From Ampelocalamus luodianensis (taxonomy: Eukaryota; Streptophyta; Magnoliopsida; Poales; Poaceae), in assembly GCA_036346255.1 (NCBI GenBank), contig CM070628.1, positions 20,351,840-20,415,839 of the forward strand: a stretch of 64,000 nt of DNA, in the 5' to 3' direction. Every line of letters begins with the position of its first letter. Within the stretch, counting starts at the first letter, position 1. This document shows positions 1 through 12,072 of this stretch, one piece after another. A program made the translations under genes and the position numbers. The notes beneath the pieces are model-generated. The model was not told where the DNA came from. It did not search any database and worked only from the letters and a program-made list of their open reading frames with translations.

Positions 1-1030
1 CCGTCCGCCTGCACTCCTGCGGGAAGGATGCATTATGGGTTATCATTGATCGATTGTGAAGGTGGCCCATTTCCTTCCAAAGGCGATCGAAGATTGATGT
101 GAATCGATTAGCGGATCTTTACATATCCCGCATTGTGAGTCTCGCATGGTGTGCCACTAACGATTGTGTCGATCGTGGTTCTCTATTCACCTCTCGGTTT
201 TGGCATAGTCCGCGAGAAGCCATGGGGACCCGCTCTTCGCTCGGCTTCACCTATCATCCCGTGATCGATGGTCGACGGAGCGCGTCAACCAAGTTCTTGA
301 AGATATGTTCGTGCTTGTATTCTTTCCTATGGAAAGAATTGGGAGAAGTGCCTACCGCTTGCCGAGTTCTCCTACAACAACAGCTTCCAGGCTAGTCTTG
401 GTATGGCACCATTTGAGGCTTTGTATGGACGTCGCTGCAGAACACCGTTGAACTGGTCAGAAACTGGTGAAAGGCAGTTCTTTGGCCCGGATTCGATCAA
501 TGAGGCGGAAAGTCAAGTGCGCTTGATTCGTGAGCACTTGCGCGTGCGTAGCTCACGAGCGTAAGAGCTATGCATCGGCGCCGCCGTGAGTTGAGTTTCC
601 AGCCCAACGACTTTGTGTATCTCAAAGTCTCACCAAAGGTCATCGCCGCTTTGCCAAGGGCAAACCGCTCCTCGGTATGCTCGGACCTACCGCATCATCG
701 ATAGAGTGGGAGTGTTGCTTACAAGTTAGACTTGCCGGCTACACTTGAGGGTGCATGATGTTTTCCATGTGTCGCAATTGAAGAAGTGCCTCCGTGTTCC
801 GGTTGAGGAAACACCATTGGAAAATATCGATGTGCGTGAAGATCTGTCTTATCGTGAGCGCCCGCTCAGATCCTCAAGAAGGTGAACGCGAGAACAAGGA
901 ACCGTGTTATCAAGTTCCTTAAAGTTCAGTGGTCGAACCACTCGAGGATGAAGCCACTTGGGAGCGGGAAGATCGCCTCCCAGCAGATTACCCATCCTTC
1001 TTCTCCAGTTGATCGTAATCTCTGGGCGAG
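1..1030 (+). pseudogene. Ty3/gypsy integrase C-terminal half with chromodomain (element A0)
   Basis: This is the end of a chromovirus polyprotein, the integrase that inserts retrotransposon cDNA. Reading across frames I see KVAHFLP near 60, the second catalytic Asp in the V-S-D-R-G region near 170 and the catalytic Glu in T-E-R-V-N-Q near 275, about 35 residues apart as in D,D35E integrases. FEALYGRRCRTPLNW lies at 410-460, a GPYRI module near 685-705 and a chromodomain-like KVQWSNH...ATWERE end near 920-970. The frame is broken by many one- and two-base indels, so no protein can be made. It runs directly into a polypurine tract and LTR A1, as expected for the 3' end of a gypsy element. The Tekay/Del-like assignment rests on the chromodomain end. 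The start lies outside the window. Confidence 0.9.
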
Positions 1031-1034
1031 ATTC

Positions 1035-1049
1035 TGTAAGGGGGAGATT
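1035..1049 (+). other. Polypurine tract before LTR A1
   Basis: A purine-rich run (GTAAGGGGGAGATT) lies immediately 5' of the TGTAACA start of the LTR. In LTR retrotransposons this primes plus-strand DNA synthesis and marks the 5' edge of a 3' LTR. It shows that LTR A1 acts as the 3' LTR of the upstream integrase remnant. Confidence 0.75.
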
Positions 1050-4000
1050 TGTAACAGCCCTAACTTAGGGTTTGTATTTCAAATGTAAAATTTTGAGGAG
1101 AAATAAAACTTTTGTTGTCTCTTCAAATCATTTGGAAGTTTTCCAAATTTTCCTAGCAATTTCCAATTTTCTAGAAGTTAATTCTTGTGATTGAAATTGT
1201 TGTCATCAAATTATTAGCCTTCAAACTTGTGGTCATCATCTGCAAATATTTTTCCTAGCATCTTGATCATCTTATCTACCTCCCTAAATTATTTCACAAT
1301 TTTTAGATTTTGTTTGCTATTTCAAATAGCCAAGTCAAATTGGTTTGAAAATCTGGTCAAACTATGGACAGCAGCTTGTGAATTTTCTTGGGAAAATCTA
1401 GTGCATGAAAATTTCTGGAAAATTTACACAAGGTTGCCCTCTGTCCCAGGAAGCTACCATAAAAATTTCAGAATTTTTGGAGCTCAGAGCTACCTCTAAA
1501 AATTCCCAAACCTTCTGTCTTTCTAATTCAAATCTGGAATCACTCGTTCCTCCGCTCGAACCCAAGCTCGACTTGAGTCCGACCGCGCCACTTGACTCGG
1601 TCGCGCCAACTAGCTGCACCGCCCAATCCTGACCATCCGATGCAAATCGAGCGATCCACGTCGCGTATGCATTCGGACCGGTCGAATGCATACGAGATCT
1701 CGACCGCCCATCTCGGATCCAGCGGTCGGCATCCTTTGATCAAGCGGACTCGCTCGCGCCGCTTCAACACGATCGGCAAGCGGACCCCACTGTTAGTCCC
1801 GACCGTCTTCTCCGTTGCGCCGGCGCGTCGCGCTCGCCGCCGCGCGCATGCGCACGCGACGCGCCGCCACGCCACGTCGGGACGCGTGTCCTCTCCGAAG
1901 CCGCAGAGCTTTATAACTTCACCGCACTCGTTCGTTCTCCGCTTCTTCGCCGCTCTCGCCTTCTCCGCCCGATTCTGCTTTCGCGGAAGAAGAACCGGCG
2001 TAGCGCCGCTCGCCAAAGAACCTCTCCATCGCGATCCACTCTCCACGCACCCGCTTTGCCCATCCCGAGCCATCGGTGTCAGCATGTATCGCGGGGCGTG
2101 TTTATCGTCTCCGCCTCCGGTGATCTCGGCCGCGAAGCAATCGCGCCCGGTGAGTTCTCGACCACGACACGAAGTCCTTGGCGATCGAAATCGACCACCG
2201 AAGTCTAAGCGTAATGTTGTTTCACTCTTTGGTGCTTCTCAGAGGCTTCGCGACGCTTTCTTCTCGAGCTCGGCAGAGCGCCGCCGTGCCGATTCCGGCG
2301 CCACCGTCCTCCTCCGTCATCAAGGCCGGGCTTATCCTTCTGGCGTCGGCGGCGGTGCGCGTTTTCCCAAGCATCTCGCCGCCGTAACGTCATCTCCGTG
2401 GAAGCCGCATCCTCTTCTCCGCCTCCGCCGCCGCGGGCTCGTCTCGGCGACCATCGGACTTCGTCACCGCCATCAGTTCGCGAGTCTCTGTGAACCTTAA
2501 GGTATCACTCGCCATTTTGAACCCCACCGATCGCGTGATCCACTGCGCGCGCCGCCGCCGCCCCGTCGCGCGCCGGTGAGCGCCGGTGGAGTTAGTTTAG
2601 CGCTAATCTTGTTTAGTCTGAGTCTCTGACTTGTGGGCCCTCTCGGGTTAAGTGAGTTTAGAAATCCCTAATCCAACCGTTATGTTTTTTCTGTGTCACC
2701 GCCATGTGGGTCCCGGTATCGATTAAGAATTGTGTAAACATCGTGGCACGCTTTCTCTGTCGAAACGTATTATCGTTGAGCGGATGTGTTGGATTGCGAT
2801 TGTTAAAGCCGGCGCATTATTTGTATACGCCGACGCCGCGTCGCCGGCCGGGCCGCCCCGGTCGTGATGCGCGGGCCCGCCGATGCTTGAGGGCTAGCTG
2901 GCTGTGAGTGCGAATTGGAATAAATGCATTATAGATTTCGGAAATGATTTAGTATTTCTGGTTTGTGTTTTCTGTTGAACTGTTAATTCAATTAAACTTG
3001 TAAAATGCATAACTAATTCAATTTTTATCCAAATTGCATGAATCCAGTGCTGTTTATTTTCATTTCAAATGTATTATTTACTAAAATTAGTTTCATCCAT
3101 GTCTCTGTAGCAAAAATCTGTTAATTAATAAAATGATGTTTTATGTATCTTCTAGATTAGAAAATGCATATCTCTTTCAATATTTGTCCAAATCAGTGAA
3201 ACCAATTTTGTAATTTGTCATTTTTAATGTACTAATTATTAGGATAGGTTTTATACACTGTTTCTGTTCATAAAAATTTGTTAAGTAATTAACTAGTGTT
3301 TTGATGTGTTTTTAGCTTAGAAATTCATAGAAAATTCTTAATAACTTAAAGTTAATTCGTTCTCTGTTTCGAAATTTTGTTATATCATGCTTAGGCTGCT
3401 GTGAAAAGTTTAGTGTGTTTTGTTGTTGTTGTATTGTTTGAGTTTGGTGGTGTTATTCGTTCTTATTACTGCCTGCTCAATCGTTAGGATTCGATATTTG
3501 CGGCAACCCCGAGAACGATCCTCGCAACATATTGAGCAACAAAGACCACAAAGCGCTTGATCATGATAATCCCAGTATTTTTAAAGTCTAATATTTTGTT
3601 TCAGCTGTATGTATGCATTGCTTAATTTGTGTTAAATTGATTAGCTAAATCCGTAGCTGCATATCCTGTAGTCAAAATATTGATCTCTACTACCTGAGCT
3701 TAGGTTATTTGCTGTGATTAGAGATCGCTGGATGATCCCTTGTCACTTAGTAGATCCGGGTCAACTTGCTTAGACATGCTTAGCTATCGGTAGAACTGGG
3801 CGGTTATCGACTTTAGTCGGTAGCCTTGATCACACAAAATCTACTATAACTTTACGTTTGACTTTTGCTATGTTTATCCGCAAAACTAAAAATGAAAACA
3901 AAAATGATTTAGACTTGGGCACAATGGTAAGTGGTGTGATCTGTTGGGTGTGATCGAAAGGTGCCCGAGTCGATTAAGGACCGAGTTACTTGCGCCACCG

Positions 4001-5141
4001 CATCGAGCATTTTGCGTGCTAACCACACTAGAGTATATGGGACCTCTCTTGACCTAGTACTTTGGCGTGTATTGGCCCGGTCGCAGGAGGTCGCAGGAGG
4101 GATGGAGGTGGGAGCATGGTAGTTGTCCAAAAGCTTTATCCCGAGTGGGTAGTTGTCTTTCGGCTTTACCATGTAAGCGTATGGGTTTCTATCCATACGA
4201 GCGGCTCTGTAGTTAATACACAATATTGGAACAAGTCTCGTAGGACTTAGTGTGCAAGATACCTTGGAAGTGTGCTTTGGCTTAAAGGCGGTCCGAAGTG
4301 TGGGTGCGAGTGGTACACCCTGCAGGTTAAAACTATTCGAATAGCCTCGCCCTAGGTTATGGACACGCTCGGATCGCCCGTAAGAACTAGACTACAACAT
4401 TTAAATAAAAATTTGATGGGTGGTGCGAATGCAGGATTCGTGCTATTGTTGTGGTGACTATTGGGATAGTCACTTCTAGGTTGTTTATCTTTCGCGTTTG
4501 TTATTAATATCCTACTGTTATTTCAATCTTATAAATGAATTGCAAACTTGCCTTTAAAACCGTATTACCTTATTGCAAATGAAAATTGGCTTTGTGCAAA
4601 TGAAACATATGGCCTCCACTAAACAAGCTTTGCATGTAGCATATGAGCAGTGCGCTAGTTCACACGTCGGTCTTGCGGGTACAAAGACAATCTTTGTACT
4701 CGTGTGCTTTGCTTGATGTTTTTGTTGCGAGAGGAGGAAGGTGAGCCTCAGGGGCCTCACTTCTGTGAGCTGTGTTGTCGCCGTGGGTGACGACTAGTCT
4801 TGGCGGTCCGGTCAGATGCCTTGTGGGTTGAAGGCACACTGATTGGCTTTGTTTATAGCCATCTTATGGCACTTTTGCTTCCGCTGTCGTTCTTGTTATT
4901 TGTGTATCTTTTGGGCCGGTCGGCCTGTGTCTGTAATAACCTCTACTAATTGTTTATCTTCCGTTTGGTAGTGTTGTGTTTGGTCTCTATGTGTGGGATG
5001 GAGTTGATGTCTAATTTTGTACCGAGGTGTGTATACTGCTTTCTGGGAAGTATACATATCTCGAGGATCAGTTTATTTGATTTGTGATGCTAGGACCGGT
5101 GGTTGGTTACATTACAAACCAAATAAATTGGGGTCCTCACA
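1050..5141 (+). mobile_element. Long terminal repeat A1 (gypsy/chromovirus family A), 4.1 kb
   Basis: The LTR starts TGTAACAGCCC after a polypurine tract and ends GGGTCCTCACA four bases before a primer binding site. The first ~850 bases are the probable U3, ending in a TATA-like CTTTATAACTTC near 1910 in a GC-rich stretch. The remaining ~3.2 kb would then be R/U5. Inside are the palindrome CTATTCGAATAG (4333-4344) beside a CTGCAGG, and a degenerate acidic exon-like segment (3488-3575). It is homologous to A2 and A3 along much of its length but clearly diverged. It is flanked by 3'-end sequence on the left and 5'-end sequence on the right, so it belongs to a tandem arrangement rather than a simple insertion. 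Confidence 0.9.
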
Positions 5142-5145
5142 AAGT

Positions 5146-5157
5146 TGGTATCGAGCC
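5146..5157 (+). other. Primer binding site (tRNA-Met type) downstream of LTR A1
   Basis: TGGTATCGAGCC starts four bases after the LTR end. The usual plant tRNA-Met primer site is TGGTATCAGAGCC; this copy lacks one A. The same shortened site occurs in the reverse-strand element at 8862-8873. Confidence 0.85.
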
Positions 5158-5558
5158 ATTCGACCGTAGTAACCCAAGCATAGTCGACCTTAGGATATTT
5201 TGAAAGTCTTATTTTCAAATCATAAAAGGTTTATGAAAACCTAGGCGATTCTCGATTTTATTCCTTACCTATCTTAGCTTTCTACTCTCATCTTACTCTA
5301 ATTTAAGTTTTGAAACTTGGTTTCTCTCTTCACCTTTCAAAAGATAGTTACTACTAGGTGGAATTAGTTTGGGGAGAACCATGAAGTTTAATCCAACTAA
5401 AACTTGTGGGGATAATAGGGTAAGATGTAAAGGAGTAGTTATGTGTCCGATTTTTCTTTGGTCGAACTTTATCCCGCCTTGTGTTTGTTTCTGACTGCTT
5501 TCATGAATTTTGGGCTTTCTTGCTCTTAAATTTGTTGCTAACTTGTCTTAGTAAACAG

Positions 5559-5876
5559 ATGGCCGGAGAACAGCGTGGCGGCCAAGAGTGGTCATGATGA
5601 GGAGCTTTCCCCTCCGACCATGGTCGAGGTGCTCGCTCGAATCGAGCTAAACCGCATGGACCGACGCGCATCTTGGAGGTTATTGCTAGGAATACCTCCA
5701 CTCCTGCCGTGGTGGCGCCACCGACTCGGGGACTTGCGAGTTCCTCCGCACGCACCGCCGACTTACTCCCGCCCGAGGACCTCTCGATGCGGATGATTGT
5801 CGCGCATGGTTGAGCCGAAGCTCAACATAGCTCGATGTGCCAGCGCAGGATAAGGCGCTCTTCATGGCGGCGAACT
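5559..5876 (+). pseudogene. gag: gag N-terminal fragment (family A element)
   Basis: About 400 bases after the primer site an ATG opens a gag reading, the capsid precursor of a gypsy element. It starts M-A-G-E-Q-R-G-G-Q-E-W, followed by an E-V-L-A-R-I-E-L-N-R-M-D stretch and, in shifted frames, D-A-D-D-(W)-L and A-Q-D-K-A-L-F-M-A-A-N, all typical of plant gypsy gag. Frameshifts are present, for example near 5595 and near 5795 where the W-L codons appear as TGTCG. The match ends abruptly near 5870, where reverse-strand RT sequence of another element begins, so the rest of gag is missing. The 5158-5558 leader has no recognisable gene. Confidence 0.8.
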
Positions 5877-7612
5877 AGGTCTCACAAAACCTTTCTCAAG
5901 AAGTTCTTCTATCTCACGCTTCATCTCTACCAATTCATCTACCGCATCCGATAAGGTCTCTTTGAAATTGGTCTTTGCCCCGCACTAGGTCGATGACAAA
6001 CTCAATGTCACGATCCGGTGGCATTCCCGGTAATTCTTCCGAAACACATCGGATATTCACCGACCTGGTACTTCTTCTAAGGCAAGGGTCTTCGCATCGC
6101 TTACTAGCAAATGTCCATCACGAATCGAGGTGGCTAGAAACTCTACCTTGTTTCCTTTGGCGTCCTCTCATCATACTGCTCTTCGCCACAATCTAGAATG
6201 CTTTATGCTTGATAACCAATCCATGCCAAGAATGACATCTAGGATTTGGGTATCTAGGACTATTAGGTTGGCTAGAAACTCAACTCCAGCTATGAGTAAC
6301 TTAGCTCCTAAACATCCCACTCTAGTACTTAGCTCTGCTCCAGGCGACTGGACTAACAGAGTATGCTTAAGTTGCATAACTTCCAATTTATTTTTGGTTG
6401 CAAACATTCCCGAAACAAATGAATGCGAAGCTCCAGAATCAAACAAAACTGATGCAGGTACTGAGTTAACCAGAAACTTACCCGGTACGACGTCCGGTGA
6501 TTCCTGGGCTCCTTCCAAGGTGACGTGGTTGACACGGCCTCTGATCACAGACTGTGGTGCTCCTCCGGCCTGACCGGCAGCTTGTGACTCCTTGATTGAT
6601 GCCCGGCGCCGTGTCTTGGATGGCGAGCTCCAAGGTTGAAGCGCATCGAGTGATTGTTCCCCTTTGCGGACTTTGGTTGGCAAAATGTCGGTGGCGACGA
6701 CAGCGTAATGCACCTTTGGCACGTTCTGCTGGTTGCTTCTGGATTGGGGTTGACAGTGTGGTTGCGGAAGTTCAGGCACCGGACGGGGTGTTGAAGTTGG
6801 TGCAGTGCTCAACGGTTTGGGGTGGAAACTCGTTGAAGCTGCGGCTGCTTGCTGTTCTTGCTCTCTGCTGTGATTGATGATCCCTTGCCGAGCCATCCGA
6901 CGCTACGCTATCTTCCGGCTCTTGCGTTTGTCCTCTAGAACAAAGGCTTTGTTGACCAATTCCCGGAAATCGTGGAAAGTATGGCGATCAAACCGACTTG
7001 CGATCCGGTGTTTAGTCCCTTCAAAAGCGACTCTGGCGAGCCTTGTCCGTGGCTACATCTTCTGGCCGCGTGAGCGAGCTAGTTGAGAAAACTTGTTGAG
7101 GTAGTCGACATCGACATAGCTCCTTGCTTGAGAGCGGAACTCATCCTTCTTCAGATCGATAATGCCTTCTCGCACATGATAACCGGGCGAAATACCGCGT
7201 AAAATTCCTCCTGGGTGATATCCTCGTGGCGCCTCATGAGCGGCATGCAAGTTCTCCCACCATTCAAAGAGCGGTGTCTTCCATCCGTGAGTGGCATACG
7301 TAACCTTTCACGATCGGCCAGATCGGGTGATCGCAGCTTCCTTCGATAACCCCGAGCCAATCATCCGCTTCCACCGAGAGACGTGTCGAAAATGTTGGCG
7401 GACGGTCCTCATGAATTCTCGCAAGTTTAGATGGTCCATGGTGACCATGAGCACCGGGCTCCATCTTTGGTGATTGTTGTTATTGTTCGGTTGTGCATGG
7501 CTTGCATCCGAGTCATCATGGTATTCATCACCGAGTCTATGCTGCCATGAAAGCTCCAAAGTTTTGCAAGTCAATTGGGGTGCTTGGCGGCGGAATCGCT
7601 CCCGCACTGGTT
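5876..7612 (-). pseudogene. gag - aspartic protease - start of reverse transcriptase (family C element)
   Basis: Read right to left, this encodes a gypsy Gag, protease and the first residues of RT. The gag part (7612 to about 6900) shows A-D-D-W-L-G, W-W-E-N-L-H-A-A-H, E-E-F and V-R-E-G-I-I-D-L-K-K-D-E-F-R across several frames. An uninterrupted 241-codon frame (6896-6171) holds a Pro/Gln-rich linker, then G-R-V-N-H-V-T, the protease active site V-L-F-D-S-G-A-S-H-S-F-V-S and the closing V-I-L-G-M-D-W-L. I see no CCHC zinc knuckle in that frame. A frameshift follows, then E-E-L-P-G-M-P-P-D-R-D-I-E-F-V-I-D-L-V near 6060-5985 and L-L-E-K-G-F-V-R-P near 5910-5878. The copy is truncated there, with no RT palm or integrase. 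Confidence 0.9.
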
Positions 7613-7899
7613 GCTCATTGCCTCCCGGTCTTTGAGTACCGAACCACTTACGTTAGTCGCGAAGTTTGAACCATCCGCGAAGCTCCAAAGGTTAGATAAG
7701 GTAGCAAGCATGAGATGAGTTAAGAACTGCGGGGTAGGTTAAACCCAACAAAACACAGATCAAGAAACTCAAATGAAATACCTTTATTAATAAGGTCTTA
7801 GCATGGCTGCAACAAATGCCTAAGGGCCTGCGTACTCATACTACGCACACAAAAAGAACAACGACCTAAGCACACAAAACTACGCTAAAGGGCGACTCA

Positions 7900-8634
7900 C
7901 TAAAGCGAAACCGCTAAGCTGAAAACCGAACTAAGACCAACTACTCGAGAAAACCTCCACAACCAGGCGACGCTCCCGACGGCTATAAACTCGAAGTGAG
8001 CCGCATCTTGGCAACCGATCTCGATGCATCGAATCGTGCGGCAGAAGCAGCGTTGCAGGTAACCGGCCCGCTGCCTCTCCGCTCGCATCTTCTTGGGCTC
8101 AATCGGGCCTTCCTCCGATCTTCTTCAGATCCTCCTCGGGTCTTCCTCTTCTTGGGGACTTGGTCGAGAGAATCTCCCGCAGAGTGGCGACCTTCTCTTG
8201 ACTCTCGCAAGGCTTCATAGACATGATCCAACTCCGTGATGGTTCTCTCCAAGGCTTCTCCCCGGGCTACGAATCGGGCGAGGTGCATGATCAGTAGCGT
8301 TGCTTTCTCCTTCGTGGACGGGTAGCGTCTTTGGCAAGTCCACACCGCAGCTCAGGGGTGGTAACGGAAGACGGTGTCTCAAGCTCCGTGCGTAGATGTT
8401 GGAGATACGCAGCATGGCCAAGCGCGACGACTCTCGGATACCCTCCACCAAGTGATCTTCCTCACCGAGACGCGAAGGTTGGCTTGCCTTGTCGTTCCTC
8501 TTGGCGTGATCAAAGCGACAAATCACTCCACGGTTTTGTCCATTCACCGCCCGGTATTGCCGACGCATAAATGGACGATCAAAACCTCCAAGAACTCGCA
8601 ATGACTTCCAAAGCTCTAAGAAGATAACCTCCAA
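7900..8634 (-). pseudogene. Extra leader ORF between PBS and gag of the family C element (unknown)
   Basis: Between the primer site (8862) and gag (about 7600) lies 1.2 kb of leader, far longer than the ~400 bases in the family A element. Reading right to left, one frame (8634-8215) gives a basic protein with D-R-P-F-M-R-R-Q-Y-R-A-V-N-G-Q-N-R. A second frame (8345-7983) continues with L-A-R-F-V-A-R-G-E-A-L-E-R-T-I-T-E-L and D-Q-V-P-K-K-R-K-T-R-G-G-S-E-E-D-R. They look like one broken protein with a helical, possibly coiled-coil stretch and a basic K-K-R-K cluster. I do not recognise the family. Extra ORFs ahead of gag are known in some Ty3/gypsy lineages, which is only an analogy. The 7620-7900 stretch is noncoding leader. 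Confidence 0.45.
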
Positions 8635-8861
8635 ATGCGCTCACCATAGCTTTGAAGGCGAGGCATCCGTAAAGACATTTACTGTGGTAAGAGCAACTTT
8701 AAAACAATGGGAGAGAAAAGATCATAGCAAAAGTTGAGGCGAGAGAGATATGAGAAGAGTTAAGCAATCAATTAACTTTGCAAGTTAATTTTTCTTTTAG
8801 AAAATAATTTGGACTCTCTAAAGACGGCCAATCTAACTAAGGTCAAGACCTACAACAAGAT

Positions 8862-8873
8862 GGCTCGATACCA
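8862..8873 (-). other. Primer binding site of the family C element
   Basis: On the minus strand this reads TGGTATCGAGCC, the tRNA-Met type site, about four bases inside the LTR end. It fixes LTR C as the 5' LTR of the reverse-strand element. It has the same one-base-short form as the site at 5146. Confidence 0.85.
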
Positions 8874-8877
8874 CCTC

Positions 8878-11800
8878 TCTCGGGACCTGCATTACGATTC
8901 GAACCCTCGTGTATACTGCACTAGTCCAGATCACGCTAGTGCACACAGGTGGTTAACACAGTAAATATCGATCCACACAAGCGATAGATAAAGTAAACGA
9001 TTAGTTTGAATAACAAATAACGGCTTTGACCTTATGGTCGAGTTTACACTTATTAAGTCACGCAAGGCTAACAAAGAAATAAAGCAAAGCAATGAACGGA
9101 AAACTCCAGCCAGAGATCCCACCAATTCACCACAGTAACCAACCGGGATCGGACTTAACGAACGATCGCCTTCAACGAACTCCTCCTCGAAAGCGTGCGA
9201 GACTCCTCCACTTCTGTAGGTTTGGACGCAAGTTTTACAACAAGCGTGAGTACACAACCGCACTCGCAAATCATACCACGTAATGCAATGTATAGATGCA
9301 GCTTATTCCAAAGAAAAGGCTTCGTGGTTCTTTTGCATAAAAGCAACATTTGCAGCTGAATACTAATAATAGATTGAAAGCATAATTCAAAACAAATAGA
9401 CAATATTAATTTAATGATTATTTCCACAAAGACACACGGCTAAATGCTTTATTTCACATAGCCATATGATTGAGATCACACAGCCTCCCACTCCACATTT
9501 TATGAAAACTACCCCTCGTGTGAAAGCACCGAGCATGTCCACCATCATGACGCGCTATTCGAATAGTTTGTTTAACACTGCAGAGGTTGTACACTTTACC
9601 CACACGATATAACCAAAGTGTAGCTAGCACCAATCATAACAAAGCATTCGGAAACTTCATCTCCAACATTGACATTCCCAGGTGTGCTTACAAACCGTTA
9701 TACATATCACATAGCCCATGCATAACACACACCGCTGGGACGTGGACGATTTAATCCTCCGTGATGCAACCACCAAGTAGTCACACCTCCACCCTATCAC
9801 AAAGCCTAACCTACCACCGAACATCAATGCCGAGAATCCATAACTTACTAAGTTAGGCCCGTCCCATACTGTGCATGTGGTCGCAAGAAGGCTCACCAAT
9901 GGCGCACAAAGTTAAGTCCTTAATTGACCAAGGCAAGACTTCCATGTTCTAACTAGGCCACACAGATTATCATACCCATCACATAGTCCACCATGTCACA
10001 CGCTCCACCACTTGCCTCGGCCTAAATCCTTTACCACCCAGCTGGTTTTAGTGCAACACATGCCATCACTGAGTAATAACACATAGCACATGGGCTTTAC
10101 ACAAAGTTCCATAGTCACTTAGTCATAATTAATATTTAACTCACATGAGATGATGATTCGTAGCATGGCTAAGCAATTGTACTCAGATCTAACCAACCCA
10201 CGTTGGTGTTATAATATTACCAACTCAACCAATCTAGGGTGACAAGGAATTATGACATACAAGGCCAAGGTGGGATAACAATTTGGATAATAACTATGCC
10301 CAAAGCATTTAAATAAATAATTCAAGTAGAATGCAATAATTTAACACAACGTAATTTGAAAACTGGGTTCAAGATGATCAAAGGTATGACTTGCCGTGGA
10401 AAAGGTCTATGTACTGGTCTTGATCTTGGGGTGCTCCTTCTTCCACAAAATTCCCCGACGAATCGACGTCTACTCGCAAACGAAACAAAAACAAACAAAA
10501 CAAATAAATAACAGAGGCAAAACAAACTCCAAAAATTAAATAAAAATCTCAGATAAATAGAGCTTGAATTTAGACAAATTTAGAAATTTGAATGGGCTCA
10601 ATCGGAGTTAGGATGCAAAAGTTATGAGCTTTGGAAGATTGGAAATCTAAAAGAAACCCTAATTTGGATTTTCTGGAATTTCCGAATTATTTCTTAACTG
10701 AAAAATTGGATTATTGCGCAACGTCGCGCCACTTCGTAATTTCGGAAAAGATAAATAAAGAAAAACTCGACATGTGGGGCCCGCGCCGAGACACGGCCAC
10801 GGTGGCGGGTCTCACAGAGCCTCTGCTCGAGACGGCGGATCGCCACGCGGCGCGCACACGTATGGCGATGATCGGGCGCCACGCATGCGACATGGAGGCA
10901 CGCGGCGACGCGGCGCCGAGGTGGCACCGATGTGGACGACGGCGAAGGCGCGTGGCGCCGGTACCGAGGGTCCCGCGACGGCGGCGATTCACCGCGGTGA
11001 GTGGTACCGCTGCGTGTAGGGTGGCACGGAATCGTGGATGTGCTCACCGTGGTCGGGACGCTCGATGGCGGCGCGAGGTTGAAGCGGCGAGGGTTTCGGG
11101 CTTGCGGGATCGAGCTACGGCGACGCCGTGGCGAAACGGCGACCACGAGGTAGTCTCGCTCCGTGCGATGCCGACGGTGTAGACCACGACACTCCGACGG
11201 CAGATCGACGGCGATTTAACGAACTCGTCGGAGTTGGCGGCGGCGCAGATCGATCTTTGAGCTCTGCGCGCTAGGGTTCGGCGCGAGGGCGAAGGTGGCT
11301 AGGGTTGAGGTGCGGACACCGAGGGCTACCTCCCCTTTTATACCCGGAGGCCTGGGAGAGTCCAGGGCACGAACGCCCAAAAACGGCAGCGGCGGCGGAG
11401 ATCGTATCCCTAACGGATTCGGGAACGAAGACGACGTGGCAAGCTGGGACCCACACGCCGCTGACGGCGCCGACGCGGCGCTGGCGCGCAACAAAGCAGC
11501 GGCGCAAAACGGACTCACGATCGACTGCTCAAATCGATCGAAGCGCCCACAATCAATGGGACATTCGGACCGCCTCGTTACCTCACGCCAAGATCTAGCC
11601 GCCCATCCTTGATCGGACGGTGGAAATCGAGCGAGGCGCGGAGAGAGAGAGAGGGATCGACATGCGCGGGCCCGCATGTCGGTGAGATGCGTATGGCGAG
11701 TGGGCTTGCGCGGAGATGGGCCAAGACAATGAAGAGATGGGCGAAGCTTCGAGATTCGGCCCGAAAGGATTTTCGAGATTTTAAATAGGTTTTTCTATTT

Positions 11801-12072
11801 TATAAATTACCAGAAATTCAAATAAGCAATAGAAAATAGCAAATGAACTCAGAAAAATTCTAGAAAAATCTAGAAAATATATCTGAGCACAAAGAACCCA
11901 AATAAAATAGTTTTGGCTAATGTTCATGTTGGGATTATTCACATTAAATGTTTTTGATTGTAAAGTCCAATATTAAGCTTTTGAAATTAAATTCAAATAA
12001 AATTCAAATGGTGAATTTTCTCCTACTAACTATTTAAAAGATTTTTAAAGCTCAGAAAATTGGGATGTTACA
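8878..12072 (-). mobile_element. 5' LTR of the reverse-strand gypsy element (family C), 3.2 kb
   Basis: On the minus strand the LTR begins TGTAACATCCC at 12072 and ends in a degenerate GGTCCCGAGA next to the primer site. A strong TATA box, GGGTATAAAAGGGG, lies at about 11333-11346 on the minus strand, giving a U3 of about 730 bases. The palindrome CTATTCGAATAG is at 9555-9566, and the CGGCAAG...TTTGATCATCTTGAACCCAG segment, homologous to the other LTRs, is near 10360-10410. Internal open frames (for example 10694-11146 and 11216-11677) are GC-rich and have no recognisable domain. Only this one LTR of the element is present, because the other end is truncated near 5876. Confidence 0.85.
11333..11346 (-). 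promoter_or_regulatory. Probable TATA box of LTR C
   Basis: On the minus strand this reads GGGTATAAAAGGGG, a canonical TATA box, about 730 bases from the LTR start and between a GC-rich U3 and a GC-rich leader. Confidence 0.65.

Noticed and set aside
1540..2500. Long overlapping open frames on both strands (302 and 181 codons) in LTR A1
   Set aside because: They lie in the GC-rich U3/leader of an LTR, have no domain, and are open on both strands because stop codons are rare in GC-rich DNA.
10631..11677. Several 90-180 codon frames in LTR C
   Set aside because: Same GC-rich leader effect, overlapping on both strands, Arg/Ala-rich with no conserved motif.
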